From positions 62,001 to 126,000 of the forward strand of contig NZ_JACXAD010000008.1 in assembly GCF_014699115.1 (NCBI RefSeq): DNA of 64,000 bases, given 5' to 3'. The translations under genes and the position numbers were made by a program. Shown in pieces: positions 43,320 to 52,407 of the stretch; the stretch's first letter is position 1, and each line of letters opens with the position of its first letter. The notes beneath the pieces were generated by a model that saw only the letters and a list, made by a program, of their open reading frames with translations, had not been told where the DNA came from and ran no database searches. The DNA comes from Hymenobacter montanus (GTDB lineage: Bacteria; Bacteroidota; Bacteroidia; Cytophagales; Hymenobacteraceae).

Positions 43320-44626
43320 TGCCACCCCAAACGCTGCCCCTCATTTCGCGGCTGCGCGACATTCTGCAACTGCGGTTTACGGCTGTGTTTGCCGCGCTGC
43401 CGCCGGCGGTGCTGGCCAACATTTCGCCAGCTAACCCGTTCAAGCGTCTGGCGCGGGTGCTGGGCTACGCGGCCCTGCGACTGGTGGGTAACGTTTTTCG
43501 ACCCATTCGCAACCCCGATGAGTTGCGCGAAGCCGTGTGGCTTTATGTAGTGAGTGCCAACAACTACGAGGCGCTGGAATTCATCCGGCAAGGCCGGCCC
43601 GACGCCGTGCTGGTGGCGGGGCAAGCCAAGAACATCGGCCGCTACAACGCGCTCGTCAACCGGTTGCCATTGCGGTGCAAGCTGTTGTATTACTGGCAGT
43701 TTCCTTTGGCTTTTGTTGGTTTACTGCGAACCGAGGGCCGCCGGGCTTGGCGGTTCTTTGACTTTATTTTTTACGCCATCGGCTACTACGAGGTATACCG
43801 CCGGGCTCTGCGCCACTACCGGCCCCGGGCCGTCGTTTTTTCCAACGACCACAACGACGATACCCGCTCGCTGCTGCTGGCCTGTCGGGCCGAAGGCGTG
43901 CCCACCGCTTACGTGCAGCACGCCAGCGTCAGCACTTATTTCCCTCCTTTGGGCTTTGATCTTAACTTATTAGAAGGCCAGGATGCCTTGGACAAATACC
44001 GACTCTGCGGCCCGGTGCACGGCCGCGTGGAGCTGGTGGGCATGCCCAAGGCCGATGCTTACCTAAGCATGAAGAATATCCATCCTTTTATCAGCCGAGT
44101 AGGATTGGCGTGTAACATTCACGACCCGCTGCCAGCCATCGCCGACGTGCTGGTACACTTAGTGCGCGAATTGCCCGATTTAACTTTCACGCTTCGTCCC
44201 CACCCCAGCGATGAGCGCGACTTTGAGTCCTTACGCCAGTTGCTACCGAACTTGCAATGGTCGAGTGCCCGGTCGGAAAACGTATTTAACTTCTTGCTAC
44301 GCCAAGATGCCTTAGTGGCAGCCGATACTTCTACCCACCTCGAAGCCACCCTGCTGAATGTGGCTAGTATCTACTATCGCTTCGGCACCAACCCACTAAC
44401 CAAGGATTATTACGGCTACGCTGCCCGGGGTTTGGTAGATCAAGCCGAAAACTTAAGACAACTCGTCGATCTACTGCGCGGGTATGCGCGCACCAAGCCC
44501 GGCGACCTGTACCAGCGCGCGGCCTATTACAATGCCACCCTGGGTACGATTAATGAAGGGCACAGCCAAGCACTTACCTTGGCTATATTCGCAGATTGGC
44601 TCAACAAGCATCAATCACCAACTTAA
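43319..44626 (+). CDS. GT-B-like capsule/CDP-glycerol transferase-type protein
   Basis: 435 residues from the ATG at 43319, which overlaps the pseI stop. C-terminal half: TAYVQHASVSTYFPPLGFDL, ELVGMPKADAYLSM, LTFTLRPHPSDERDFESL, FNFLLRQDALVAADTSTHLEA and VASIYYRFG, as in CDP-glycerol glycerophosphotransferases and related surface-polymer transferases. N-terminal half shows no close match. From its position next to pseI it is a good candidate to transfer the nonulosonate onto an acceptor. It is not a PseG-type hydrolase by sequence. Confidence 0.68.
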   Translation: MPPQTLPLISRLRDILQLRFTAVFAALPPAVLANISPANPFKRLARVLGYAALRLVGNVFRPIRNPDELREAVWLYVVSANNYEALEFIRQGRPDAVLVAGQAKNIGRYNALVNRLPLRCKLLYYWQFPLAFVGLLRTEGRRAWRFFDFIFYAIGYYEVYRRALRHYRPRAVVFSNDHNDDTRSLLLACRAEGVPTAYVQHASVSTYFPPLGFDLNLLEGQDALDKYRLCGPVHGRVELVGMPKADAYLSMKNIHPFISRVGLACNIHDPLPAIADVLVHLVRELPDLTFTLRPHPSDERDFESLRQLLPNLQWSSARSENVFNFLLRQDALVAADTSTHLEATLLNVASIYYRFGTNPLTKDYYGYAARGLVDQAENLRQLVDLLRGYARTKPGDLYQRAAYYNATLGTINEGHSQALTLAIFADWLNKHQSPT

Positions 44627-44641
44627 AAATTCTGCTCTCGA

Positions 44642-46906
44642 ATGCATCACTCCTACTCCTTATGGCGCCTTGGTGTATACTTGGTTGCGTACCTTGTTAT
44701 GATGCTTATTCTGCCCAACAAGACTATTGGCCAATCGTTGCCTGGCTCCGGCAACTGCCTTACGTTTAATGGGTCCAGCACTTACATTAATTGTGGTACC
44801 GCTGATCGGGGAATTATTTCAGACCTCACGGTAGAAGCTTGGATAAAAACCACCTCGTCAGTCGGGCAATTTGCTGTCACTAAGTACTCTAACTCTTTTT
44901 TCTCGGAAAGCGGGTTTGAATTCGGTACCAACAACGGCCGGGCTGTACTATTTGGCCGGGTCAGAGTAGGAGAGTACTTAAGCTCTGGCTTTTCATCAAC
45001 GCTCGTCAACGATGGACGCTGGCACCACATTGCGGGCCAAGTGGCTGGTAATGTATGGAGGATTTATGTGGATGGTGTTTTAGAAAATAGCACCACCTAT
45101 AATAATTATGTAGTGGGTGACTTGCGCACGCCTGAACCTCTGACCATTGGGACGTACACTTACCTGAACAATCTTTACTTCGCTGGCGAAATCGACGAGG
45201 TTAGAGTCTGGCGCACGGCGCGCACCGAAGCTCAAATCCGCGACAACATGTGCCAGAAGTTTGCGACCGTTCCAGCTGACTTAGTAGCCTACTATCAGTT
45301 CGACCAAGCCAATGGAAACGTGGCGGTCGACCGTGGCAGTGTGCCGACCCCCGGTACGCTGCTTAACTTTCCGGCCGCCGCCAACTGGCACCTCTCCGGC
45401 GCGCCGCTTGGCGATGTCAGCGCCAGCTTGTACCAAAATACCTGGCCCGCCAGCAGCCGAATTAGGTTGATTACTTCCACCGGCGACTCGGCCATTGTGA
45501 GCAACCTTCCCGCCCAGACACGCGGCGTCCACCTCTACGCCGTGAACACTGCTCCTACTATCGCTCCGGCAGACGCGGCAATCCCTTCTTACGTTGGTGT
45601 GTTCACCACTGCCAGCAGCACTCCCGACGTTACCTTTTCGCTTAGACTACGCCCTGCCACCGGTCCGGCTTGCCGCAATGCTTTCCGCCGGACCAGCAAC
45701 GAGTTGCCCTGGACGCTGCCCGCCCAGCCACCAATTACCGCTACTTCCCTGCTGGTGCAGAATACTTCGTATCGTAGCGAACACATCCTAACGGCGGGTA
45801 CAACCATTGCGGCCGCCATTGAAGGCGACTCCGTGCTTTGTGCCGGAACTAGCACCGAACTCCGTGTGGTGGCGCCCAGCGGAGTTAATTTTTTGTGGAA
45901 CACCGGCGCTACCACTGCGAACTTGCCAAACGTGGGGCCAGGCACGTACACCGTTACGGTCAGTGCCAGCTCTGGCTGCTCCCGTGTGCTGCGTCGAACG
46001 GTGCGCACCATCTCGCTGCCCGTGCTAGCTATCACCGGCGACTCGCTGATATGCGCGGGCGCCAGCACCAGCCTGACAGCCAACGCCACCGGCGCCACCG
46101 CCTATCGCTGGAACACCGGCGCTACTACCGCGACCATACGTATCAACCAAGTCGGCACCTACTCCGTGACGGCAACTTACGGCACGGGCTGCACCATCTC
46201 GGCACGCCGAACGGTGCGCGCCATCTCGCTGCCTATGCTGGCTATCACCGGCGACTCGCTGATATGTGCGGGCGCCAGCACCAGCCTGACGGCCAACGCT
46301 CCCGGTGCCACCGCCTATCGCTGGAGCACTGGCGCCACCACCGCGACCGTGCTCATCGGCCAAGCCGGCACCTACTCCGTGACGGCAACTTACGGCACGG
46401 GCTGCACCATCTCGGCACGCCGAACAGTGCGCGAGAATGCCGTTGCTGCGCCCCGCGCCTTTACCCTGGGGGCCGACACCACCCTTTGCGAGGGTGACCA
46501 ACTACGCCTGCAAGGCCCGGTAGGACCAGATCTGCGTTACCAATGGTCGGATGGCACAACCAGCCGGCAGTTGGTTGTGCAGACGGCGGGACGCTACACC
46601 TTGCGGGTGCTCACGGCGTGCGGCGAGCAAAGCGCCGCTCGTTCGGTGGCCGTTCGTTCCTGTCTGCAAATTCCCAACATCGTCACGGCCAATGCCGACG
46701 GGCACAACGACTTTTTTGCCGTGCAAGGGCTACAGGGAGAGGGCTGGGCCTTGGATGTTTACAATCGTTGGGGCCGGGCGGTTTGGCAAACCGCTAACTA
46801 CCACAACGACTGGGGCAACAATGCCGCGCCGGGACTCTACTACGTGCTGCTCCGACGCCCTGCCACCGGCTACCTCTACAAAGGGTGGGTAGAGGTAGTA
46901 CTTTGA
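44642..46906 (+). CDS. Surface protein with LamG domain, Ig-like repeats and T9SS type B tail
   Basis: 754 residues with a signal segment (LVAYLVMMLILPNKTIGQ). Residues about 38-230 are a concanavalin-like LamG domain (CLTFNGSSTYINCG, LTVEAWIKT, WHHIAGQVAG, FAGEIDEVRVWRTARTEAQI). Three Ig/PKD-like units follow, two of them nearly identical 71-residue copies (ITGDSLICAGASTSLTANA ... GCTISARRTVR). The tail is a type B sorting domain (IPNIVTANADGHNDFFAVQG, LDVYNRWGRAVW, GLYYVLLRR). It lies inside the glycan cluster and may be the acceptor of the glycan or a surface adhesin. It starts 15 bases after the previous gene. Confidence 0.82.
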   Translation: MHHSYSLWRLGVYLVAYLVMMLILPNKTIGQSLPGSGNCLTFNGSSTYINCGTADRGIISDLTVEAWIKTTSSVGQFAVTKYSNSFFSESGFEFGTNNGRAVLFGRVRVGEYLSSGFSSTLVNDGRWHHIAGQVAGNVWRIYVDGVLENSTTYNNYVVGDLRTPEPLTIGTYTYLNNLYFAGEIDEVRVWRTARTEAQIRDNMCQKFATVPADLVAYYQFDQANGNVAVDRGSVPTPGTLLNFPAAANWHLSGAPLGDVSASLYQNTWPASSRIRLITSTGDSAIVSNLPAQTRGVHLYAVNTAPTIAPADAAIPSYVGVFTTASSTPDVTFSLRLRPATGPACRNAFRRTSNELPWTLPAQPPITATSLLVQNTSYRSEHILTAGTTIAAAIEGDSVLCAGTSTELRVVAPSGVNFLWNTGATTANLPNVGPGTYTVTVSASSGCSRVLRRTVRTISLPVLAITGDSLICAGASTSLTANATGATAYRWNTGATTATIRINQVGTYSVTATYGTGCTISARRTVRAISLPMLAITGDSLICAGASTSLTANAPGATAYRWSTGATTATVLIGQAGTYSVTATYGTGCTISARRTVRENAVAAPRAFTLGADTTLCEGDQLRLQGPVGPDLRYQWSDGTTSRQLVVQTAGRYTLRVLTACGEQSAARSVAVRSCLQIPNIVTANADGHNDFFAVQGLQGEGWALDVYNRWGRAVWQTANYHNDWGNNAAPGLYYVLLRRPATGYLYKGWVEVVL
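46031..46438 (+). repeat. Two near-identical 213-bp tandem repeats inside the LamG protein gene
   Basis: ATCACCGGCGACTCGCTGAT begins at 46031 and again at 46244; the intervals agree over most of 213 bases (71 codons), with only scattered changes, so the duplication is recent. Confidence 0.85.
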
Positions 46907-46927
46907 TTCATAAAGCATTCTGTACTT

Positions 46928-48331
46928 GTGGCCATGGCCGCCCCCGTTACTGCTGAGCTATTGTTTCCAGTTACCGTTACGCCGGCTATCCGGCTCGACT
47001 ACGTGCTGCAGCATTTTCAGCAAGCGTATGAGCCCGTGCCCTTGGTGGCAATTGGCTACGAGCCGACCGAAGCGGCGGTAACGGTGGCCGAGGGAGCCGG
47101 CCGCTTCTTCACGGAAACGGCTCCGTGCCCCGCGGCGCCGAACTGGCGCGAGTGGCAAGGCCAGCGGGTGCCGTTCTTCTTCGATGACAACCCCGAGGGG
47201 GAACTACTGACCCTGACTCCGGGCCAGGCCCGCATCAACACCGATGTGGTGGCCGCGGCCTTCTACCTGCTCAGCGGCTGGCAGGAGTACTTCTCAGCGG
47301 TGCGCGACCGGCACGGCCGCTTTCCTTATGCGGCCAGCGTCCAGAAGCAGTACGAATTTGTGGCAGTGCCCGTGGTGAACTACTATTTCGACGTGCTGAA
47401 AGCTGCCATTGAGCACGTTAGTGGCGTACCGTTACAGCCCCGCCGCTGGAGCGGAGCCCCGTTTGCCGCCTTCATCAGCCACGACATCGACAGCCTGCAC
47501 GGCGGCTGGGGCACGGCGGCCCGCTACCAGCTGCGGCACTTTCGGCTCGGCGGCTTCGCAAAGCTTCTCGCGCGCAAAGCCATCGGCCAACCCGCACCCT
47601 GGAACAACTTAGAGCACGTGCAGCAGGCCACCACCCGGCTTGGTGCTCCCTCTACATTCTTTATCCTGGGTGACAACCGCCCCGCGCCCAACGGTACCCT
47701 CAATGCCGATTACGCCGTTAACACCGCAGCTTTTCGGGCGCGACTGGGCCGGCTGGCTGCCCAGGGGACCGAGATTGCCAGCCACGGCAGCTACGGCACG
47801 GCTACTGACGCGGGGAAGCTCCGGGCGGAAATTCACGGGCTTGAGCCGGCCGCAGCCCGCGGCAACCGCTTCCATTATCTCTGTTGGGAGCCCACGCGTA
47901 CCCCCACCACCCTGGCCCAGGCCGGGGTGGCCTACGATTCGACGCTGGGCTTCGCCGAGCATTTTGGCTTTCGCAATTCCTACTGTCGGCCGTTTTTTCC
48001 GTTTGACTTCGCCCGCGGGCGGGCCCACGACTTCCTCGAAATTCCACTGAACGTGATGGATGCCACGCTGCATCACCCCGAGTATCTGCAGTTGCGCGGG
48101 GAGGAAGTGCTGCCCGCGCTGCGCCCGATGCTGGTGGAGATTGAGCGGTTTGGCGGGGTGGCCACGGTGCTGTGGCACAACAATAACTTCGACCCCGCCA
48201 ACGAGCTAAACGGCCCGCGCCAATTTACCGAGCTGCTGAATTATTTACGGCAGCAGGGGGCCGCTTTCCGCACGGGAAGCCAGATTGTGGCCGAACTTTG
48301 CCCGCGGGGGAAAGACCACCGGGCTGACTGA
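46928..48331 (+). CDS. Polysaccharide deacetylase family protein
   Basis: 467 residues from GTG 46928 (an ATG two codons on is also possible). The N-terminal 180 residues form the extra domain seen in Bacteroidota members. The NodB-type core follows: FAAFISHDIDSLHGGWG (Asp pair), STFFILGD, GTEIASHGSYGTATD with the His-x-x-x-x block, YDSTLGFAEHFGFRNSYCRP, FDFARGRAHDFLEIPLNVMD and ATVLWHNNNFD. It would remove N-acetyl groups from a polysaccharide, in keeping with the glycan cluster. The 87 bases up to the flippase hold no other feature. Confidence 0.85.
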   Translation: MAMAAPVTAELLFPVTVTPAIRLDYVLQHFQQAYEPVPLVAIGYEPTEAAVTVAEGAGRFFTETAPCPAAPNWREWQGQRVPFFFDDNPEGELLTLTPGQARINTDVVAAAFYLLSGWQEYFSAVRDRHGRFPYAASVQKQYEFVAVPVVNYYFDVLKAAIEHVSGVPLQPRRWSGAPFAAFISHDIDSLHGGWGTAARYQLRHFRLGGFAKLLARKAIGQPAPWNNLEHVQQATTRLGAPSTFFILGDNRPAPNGTLNADYAVNTAAFRARLGRLAAQGTEIASHGSYGTATDAGKLRAEIHGLEPAAARGNRFHYLCWEPTRTPTTLAQAGVAYDSTLGFAEHFGFRNSYCRPFFPFDFARGRAHDFLEIPLNVMDATLHHPEYLQLRGEEVLPALRPMLVEIERFGGVATVLWHNNNFDPANELNGPRQFTELLNYLRQQGAAFRTGSQIVAELCPRGKDHRAD

Positions 48332-48418
48332 GTGGTGGAATGACGCTGGTTGATTCCTCCGCTCCGCCAGGTGCGCCTTGGCCTCGTTCCCCATTCACTC
48401 ACTCCCTCCTTCCCTTCC

Positions 48419-49909
48419 TTGGGCATTGTTCAACGCCAGGGCATTCGCAACACCCTGATTTCTTATGTTGGCCTGGCCATCGGCTTTGTCAATACCACTC
48501 TGGTGCTGCCGCGGCTGCTCTCACCGGCCCAGATCGGGCTCACGGCCGGGGTGCTGGTGCCGCTGGCGACCATTGGTGCGCAGGTGGCGGCCTTCGGCTT
48601 CGCCAGCGCCGGAATGCGCTACTTTCCCTTTTTTCGCAACCAGGGCCGCAATCATGCCGGCTTTTTTCCGCTGCTGCTGGGGCCGCCGCTGCTGGGGTTT
48701 ATGGTGGTGGCCCTGCTGCTCTGGGTGGGCAAGCCGCTGGTGCTCCAGTGGTACGTGCGGGGCACCGACGCGGCCCTGCTGGCTCCGCACTACCTGATGG
48801 TTATTGGCCTGGCCGGCTGCATTATGCTGGGCTCGTTGCAGGATGCGTACCTGAAATCGCTGTTTCACACGTCCTTTTCCTCTTTTGCGCAGGAGATCTT
48901 GCTGCGGCTTCTCCTGGTTGGGGCCGCCGTGGCCTACAGCCAGCACTACCTCAGCTTTCGCGGTTTTGTGCTGGCCTACACCGGGGCCTACGCGGTGGTG
49001 GCCGTGCTGCTGGCCATTTACCTGGCGGCCATTGGCGAGCTGCACCTGCGACCGACGCGGGCGGCCTTGCGCGTTAAGCCCCTGCGCGAGATGCTGGGCT
49101 TCGGCGGGTTTATGCTGCTGAGCAACATTTCGGGCACAGTGCTGCTGAACGTGGATACCATGCTGGTGGGCACCAAGCTCAGTTTAGCCGCCGCCGGTAT
49201 CTACATCATTGCCACCAACGTGAGCACGGCTCTGATTCTGCCTTTTCGGGCCCTGTACAAAACGGCTTTTTCGCTTATTGCCGAGTATTGGAAGGAAGGT
49301 GACCTGGCTAGGATGGCCGATTTCTACCGGCGCAGCACCCGCATCAACACCCTGCTGGGCTGCTACCTGGCCCTGGGCATCGGCTTGAATCTGGACTTCA
49401 TCTACGGGCTGATTCACCGGCCCGAATACGCGGTGGGCACCTCGGCCGTGCTGCTCCTGCTGGCGGGCCGGCTGGTTGATGGCATCGCGGGCGTCAACGG
49501 CATCATCGTGGCTACGTCGCCGCGCTACCGGTTCGACCTGCTCTTCAACACCTCGCTCGCGGCGGCCGTGGTCGTCCTCAACTGGGTGCTGATTCCCCGC
49601 TTTGGGTTGGCCGGGGCCGCGCTGGCGTATTGCGTGGCCCTGGTGAGCATCAACGTGGCCCGCACGTGGTTTGTGTGGCGCACCTACGGCCTGCAGCCGT
49701 TCGATGGGCGCATTGCCCGTATTCTGCTGGTAGCAGCCGGGGCGGGCGTAGCGGCCTGGCTCATGCCGAACCTGGGTAATGCCTGGCTTACCCTCTTGCT
49801 TCGCGGCGGAATGCTCACCCTGGTTTATACCACCGGAGTCCTGCTCACGCGCACTGCTCCCGAGCTAAGGGCCTTGTTAATCAGCATATGGACCCGGGTA
49901 TTGAAATAA
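48419..49909 (+). CDS. Polysaccharide flippase (Wzx/MATE-like)
   Basis: 496 residues from TTG 48419, chosen because GIVQRQGIRNTLISYVGLAI is the usual N-terminus of this Bacteroidota flippase group. About 12-14 membrane spans (IGFVNTTLVLPRLLSP, AAFGFASAGMRYFPFFRN, MLGFGGFMLLSNISGTVLLN, LLTRTAPELRALL at the end). By family it moves lipid-linked glycan units across the inner membrane, which closes the cluster functionally. The last gene before a convergent arsM. Confidence 0.88.
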   Translation: MGIVQRQGIRNTLISYVGLAIGFVNTTLVLPRLLSPAQIGLTAGVLVPLATIGAQVAAFGFASAGMRYFPFFRNQGRNHAGFFPLLLGPPLLGFMVVALLLWVGKPLVLQWYVRGTDAALLAPHYLMVIGLAGCIMLGSLQDAYLKSLFHTSFSSFAQEILLRLLLVGAAVAYSQHYLSFRGFVLAYTGAYAVVAVLLAIYLAAIGELHLRPTRAALRVKPLREMLGFGGFMLLSNISGTVLLNVDTMLVGTKLSLAAAGIYIIATNVSTALILPFRALYKTAFSLIAEYWKEGDLARMADFYRRSTRINTLLGCYLALGIGLNLDFIYGLIHRPEYAVGTSAVLLLLAGRLVDGIAGVNGIIVATSPRYRFDLLFNTSLAAAVVVLNWVLIPRFGLAGAALAYCVALVSINVARTWFVWRTYGLQPFDGRIARILLVAAGAGVAAWLMPNLGNAWLTLLLRGGMLTLVYTTGVLLTRTAPELRALLISIWTRVLK

Positions 49910-49965
49910 GTGAGCAACTAAGCAATACAATAATCAATCAGTTCTCTACCAATATTTTACCTGTA

Positions 49966-49992
49966 TAAAGCCTGGCGGCATGCCGGGCTTCA
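49966..49992. terminator. Hairpin between convergent wzx-type and arsM genes
   Basis: AAGCCTGGC (49968-49976) pairs with GCCGGGCTT (49982-49990), one G-T pair, seven or so bases after the arsM stop. There is no real T-run, so it is a weak bidirectional terminator. Confidence 0.5.
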
Positions 49993-49998
49993 CCAGCG

Positions 49999-51039
49999 TT
50001 AGCAGCAGCTCCCGCTGGCTTCTGCTGATGCTGGGGCGCTTACGGGACCGCAGTCGAACAAGCCAAAGTGGCGGCTCCGGTCGCCCACTACCCGGAAGTA
50101 GGGCGCGTACCGCGTTTCGCTCAGCATGGCGGCGGTATTGCCACAAACCAACATGGGCCGGCCCGTTTCGAAGGTATGGTGGTCGTCGAGCACAAACTGG
50201 CTGGGCTGGCCCGGTATGGTGCCGAGGTAGGTAGCAACCTGGCCGTGGTCTTCGCAGCGGTCCTCCAGGTCGAGTTTAAAGGCGCGAACCGTGAACGAGT
50301 AGAAGCCAATATTACCCACTTTAGCCTCAATTTCAGGGTTGTTGATGGTCAGGCGCCGGCTAGCGTGGATGCGGTAGTCATGCACACCCAAGCGCAGCAG
50401 CAGACGCCGAAAATCTTCGGTGTACAACGCTCCGCCCAAGCACTCGCCGTAAAGAACCGGGTCTTGTCGCAGGGTTTCGGGTACGCGGCGGTCGGCAAAA
50501 ACATCGGCAATGAACAGTTCTCCCCCGGGCTTCAGCACCCGGAAAATCTCGCGGTAGGTGGCCTCCTTGTCGGTGCTCAGGTTGAGTACGCAGTTGCTCA
50601 CCACGAGGTCGACGCTGTTGTCGGGCAGGCCGGCGGCTCCCAAGTCCTCGATGTAGCCGTGGCGGAATTCCACGTTGGGCTGGGCATAACCGAACTTTTG
50701 GGTGTGGTCCTCGATGTGGCGGCGAGCCACCACGAGCTGCTCTTCCGTCATATCCACGCCGATGACGTGGCCCTTCTCCCCCACCAATTTAGAGAGCAGA
50801 AATGCGTCGCGCCCCGAGCCGCTACCCAAATCCAGCACGGTAATTCCTTCGAGGGCTTCGGGAATGCACACCCCGCAGCCGTAGTACTTCGCCAACACCT
50901 CCGGCGCTAACTGCGCTAAGATGCGGCGGTGGGCCGGCGGGATGTCGTCGGTACAGCAGGCGTTGGTGAGCAAATCCTGGCTCGATTGCAGTTGCGTGCC
51001 GTAGTAATCCTGAATTTGGGCGTGAGTGGTGGTAGACAT
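49999..51039 (-). CDS. arsM: Arsenite methyltransferase
   Basis: 346 residues. The methyltransferase core has TVLDLGSGSGRDAFLLSKL and IGVDMTEEQLVVAR. The Cys residues typical of ArsM are present: CC at 28-29, YGCGVC (Cys55 and Cys58), SNCVLNL and YGECLGGALY. The family uses the Cys to bind As(III) and methylates it with SAM. A C-terminal domain (FTVRAFKLDLEDRCEDHGQV) ends in SGSCC, two more Cys that could take part in arsenic binding. No arsR, arsB or arsC lies nearby. It is transcribed away from the DUF937 gene region, towards the flippase. Confidence 0.9.
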   Translation of the reverse strand: MSTTTHAQIQDYYGTQLQSSQDLLTNACCTDDIPPAHRRILAQLAPEVLAKYYGCGVCIPEALEGITVLDLGSGSGRDAFLLSKLVGEKGHVIGVDMTEEQLVVARRHIEDHTQKFGYAQPNVEFRHGYIEDLGAAGLPDNSVDLVVSNCVLNLSTDKEATYREIFRVLKPGGELFIADVFADRRVPETLRQDPVLYGECLGGALYTEDFRRLLLRLGVHDYRIHASRRLTINNPEIEAKVGNIGFYSFTVRAFKLDLEDRCEDHGQVATYLGTIPGQPSQFVLDDHHTFETGRPMLVCGNTAAMLSETRYAPYFRVVGDRSRHFGLFDCGPVSAPASAEASGSCC

Positions 51040-51170
51040 GGTCGAGGTTTTTTACGGGCCTAAAGTAATCAGCCTTTCCTTGTTCACGGTGCCCTCTCCT
51101 ATTTTTATGTCGGATGTAGCACGTCGCCACCCACCTAGCGCGGTTCTCCAGTCAGGGTACCGTTTTTTAG

Positions 51171-51240
51171 GAATTAAAAATTAAAATGAAGAATTAAAAA
51201 TTTGATCAGCCGATTTTTAATTTTTAATTCTTTTTCGAAA
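51171..51240. repeat. AT-rich inverted repeat upstream of arsM
   Basis: GAATTAAAAATT-type units before 51205 are complementary to ATTTTTAATTTTTAATTC at 51220-51237. A close relative lies between etfB and etfA (53571-53663). Confidence 0.7.
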
Positions 51241-51256
51241 ACTACTCTAATTCTGG

Positions 51257-51940
51257 CTAAGCGAACCGCACTAGCGTCAACAAGCCCTGCCACCAGTGCA
51301 CAACCGAATGAATTACGGTAGCGACTTCTAATCGTACCGTCGCTACCCTTGCCCCACGCTCATTCTTGGCCACCGGAATTGCGGTGATACCACCCAACCA
51401 CGCCAGGCACGTAAGGCCGTACAGCCCGGGCGGCAGCATGGTACGCACCTTGCCTTTCAAAGCCAGGAGCGTTTCCATGACCCCACGGGCCTTCAGGTTA
51501 TAGGTGGCAGCGTACTGGCCCAATACCGCGGGCAACACCGCGCTCACCATGCTCAGCAAGGTGGCCGCTGAATTTACCTTAATGCAGGCGTAGTCGCTAA
51601 TGGAGTTAGCCATCCCCTGCCGGGCCGTACCAAAGAGCGTTATTAGCAGGCTTTCGCCCCGCTGCAGACCGCTTCCCGGCGCGGTGCCGCTGCCCAAAAT
51701 TCCCAGTATTCCCGTTACGGAGCTCAGGCTGGCATTGGTAGATCGATAGGCGTTCTGGCTCAGTTCAAAGATGGCCTCCGACCCACCGGCCGCCGCTTTG
51801 TTGATGAGGCCACCCAGCACCAGCGGCACTATGCCAGCCAGGGCATTTGTGATTCCTTTTTCGCATTCTCCTAAGCGAGCGGCAATGTGCCCGACCAGTC
51901 TTGAGGAGAAAGTAGTTCTGATAGTAAAGAGTATATCCAT
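51257..51940 (-). CDS. DUF937 domain protein
   Basis: 227 residues from the ATG at 51940. The family pattern is a small-residue-rich helical bundle: LVGHIAARLGECEKGITNAL, GIVPLVLGGLINKAAAGGSE, a GILGILGSGTAPGSGLQRGE loop, NSISDYACIKVNSAATLLSM and ARGVMETLLALKGKVRTMLP. A hydrophobic stretch (GLYGLTCLAWLGGITAIPVA) follows and may span the membrane. Function unknown; proteins of this family are widespread and often single. No neighbour suggests a role. An AT-rich repeat precedes its 3' side. Confidence 0.72.
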   Translation of the reverse strand: MDILFTIRTTFSSRLVGHIAARLGECEKGITNALAGIVPLVLGGLINKAAAGGSEAIFELSQNAYRSTNASLSSVTGILGILGSGTAPGSGLQRGESLLITLFGTARQGMANSISDYACIKVNSAATLLSMVSAVLPAVLGQYAATYNLKARGVMETLLALKGKVRTMLPPGLYGLTCLAWLGGITAIPVAKNERGARVATVRLEVATVIHSVVHWWQGLLTLVRFA

Positions 51941-52209
51941 CACTTAACGTAGTAGCCGTTATAGTTTTAATAATCGTTTTTAGCCTAGCCACGCCTAACG
52001 AAATAGATGAATCGCCAATCGGTAATACGAGAGTCTCGGCCAACGCGCTATTCGCCTGGGCCAATGCACGGCTGGACTAGCTGAATGCTCAGTAGTCAAC
52101 TAATTCCTATTCCCAACTATCATTAGCAGATTGCTCCCCCAGGGGCGGCCTACTGACTCATTTTCGCGTAGCCGATTATATTCTCTTATCCCAAACCACT
52201 CCTACTGTT

Positions 52210-52407
52210 TTAAGCAGACCAGGCAATCAGAGGATTTTCGAGGTTAAGGGCCTCTTCGATGAATTCCACGAGCACCTCTGCTGTCGCCCGGTAATATGTC
52301 AGGTCGGCCTGGTAGACCAAATGCACCGCCGGATGATTGTGCTTGTTGATGCCAGGAATGGCGGCAACAACTTTTAGGGGCGAGGATATGGGTTGGCCGG
52401 CTACGAA
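52210..52407 (-). pseudogene. Possible gene remnant in frame after the TPR-like gene
   Basis: The 65 codons directly after the stop of the next gene stay open in the same frame, with a protein-like composition (VVAAIPGINKHNHPAVHLVY, TAEVLVEFIEEALNLENPLI) and end at TAA 52210-52212. No start codon suits it. It may be the tail of a lost gene; I cannot name the family. The rest of 51944-52209 shows nothing. Confidence 0.3.

Noticed and set aside
43319..44626. Assignment of the GT-B-like protein as PseG
   Set aside because: It lacks the PseG-type N-terminal pattern and instead has the RPHPSD-type blocks of CDP-glycerol/capsule transferases.
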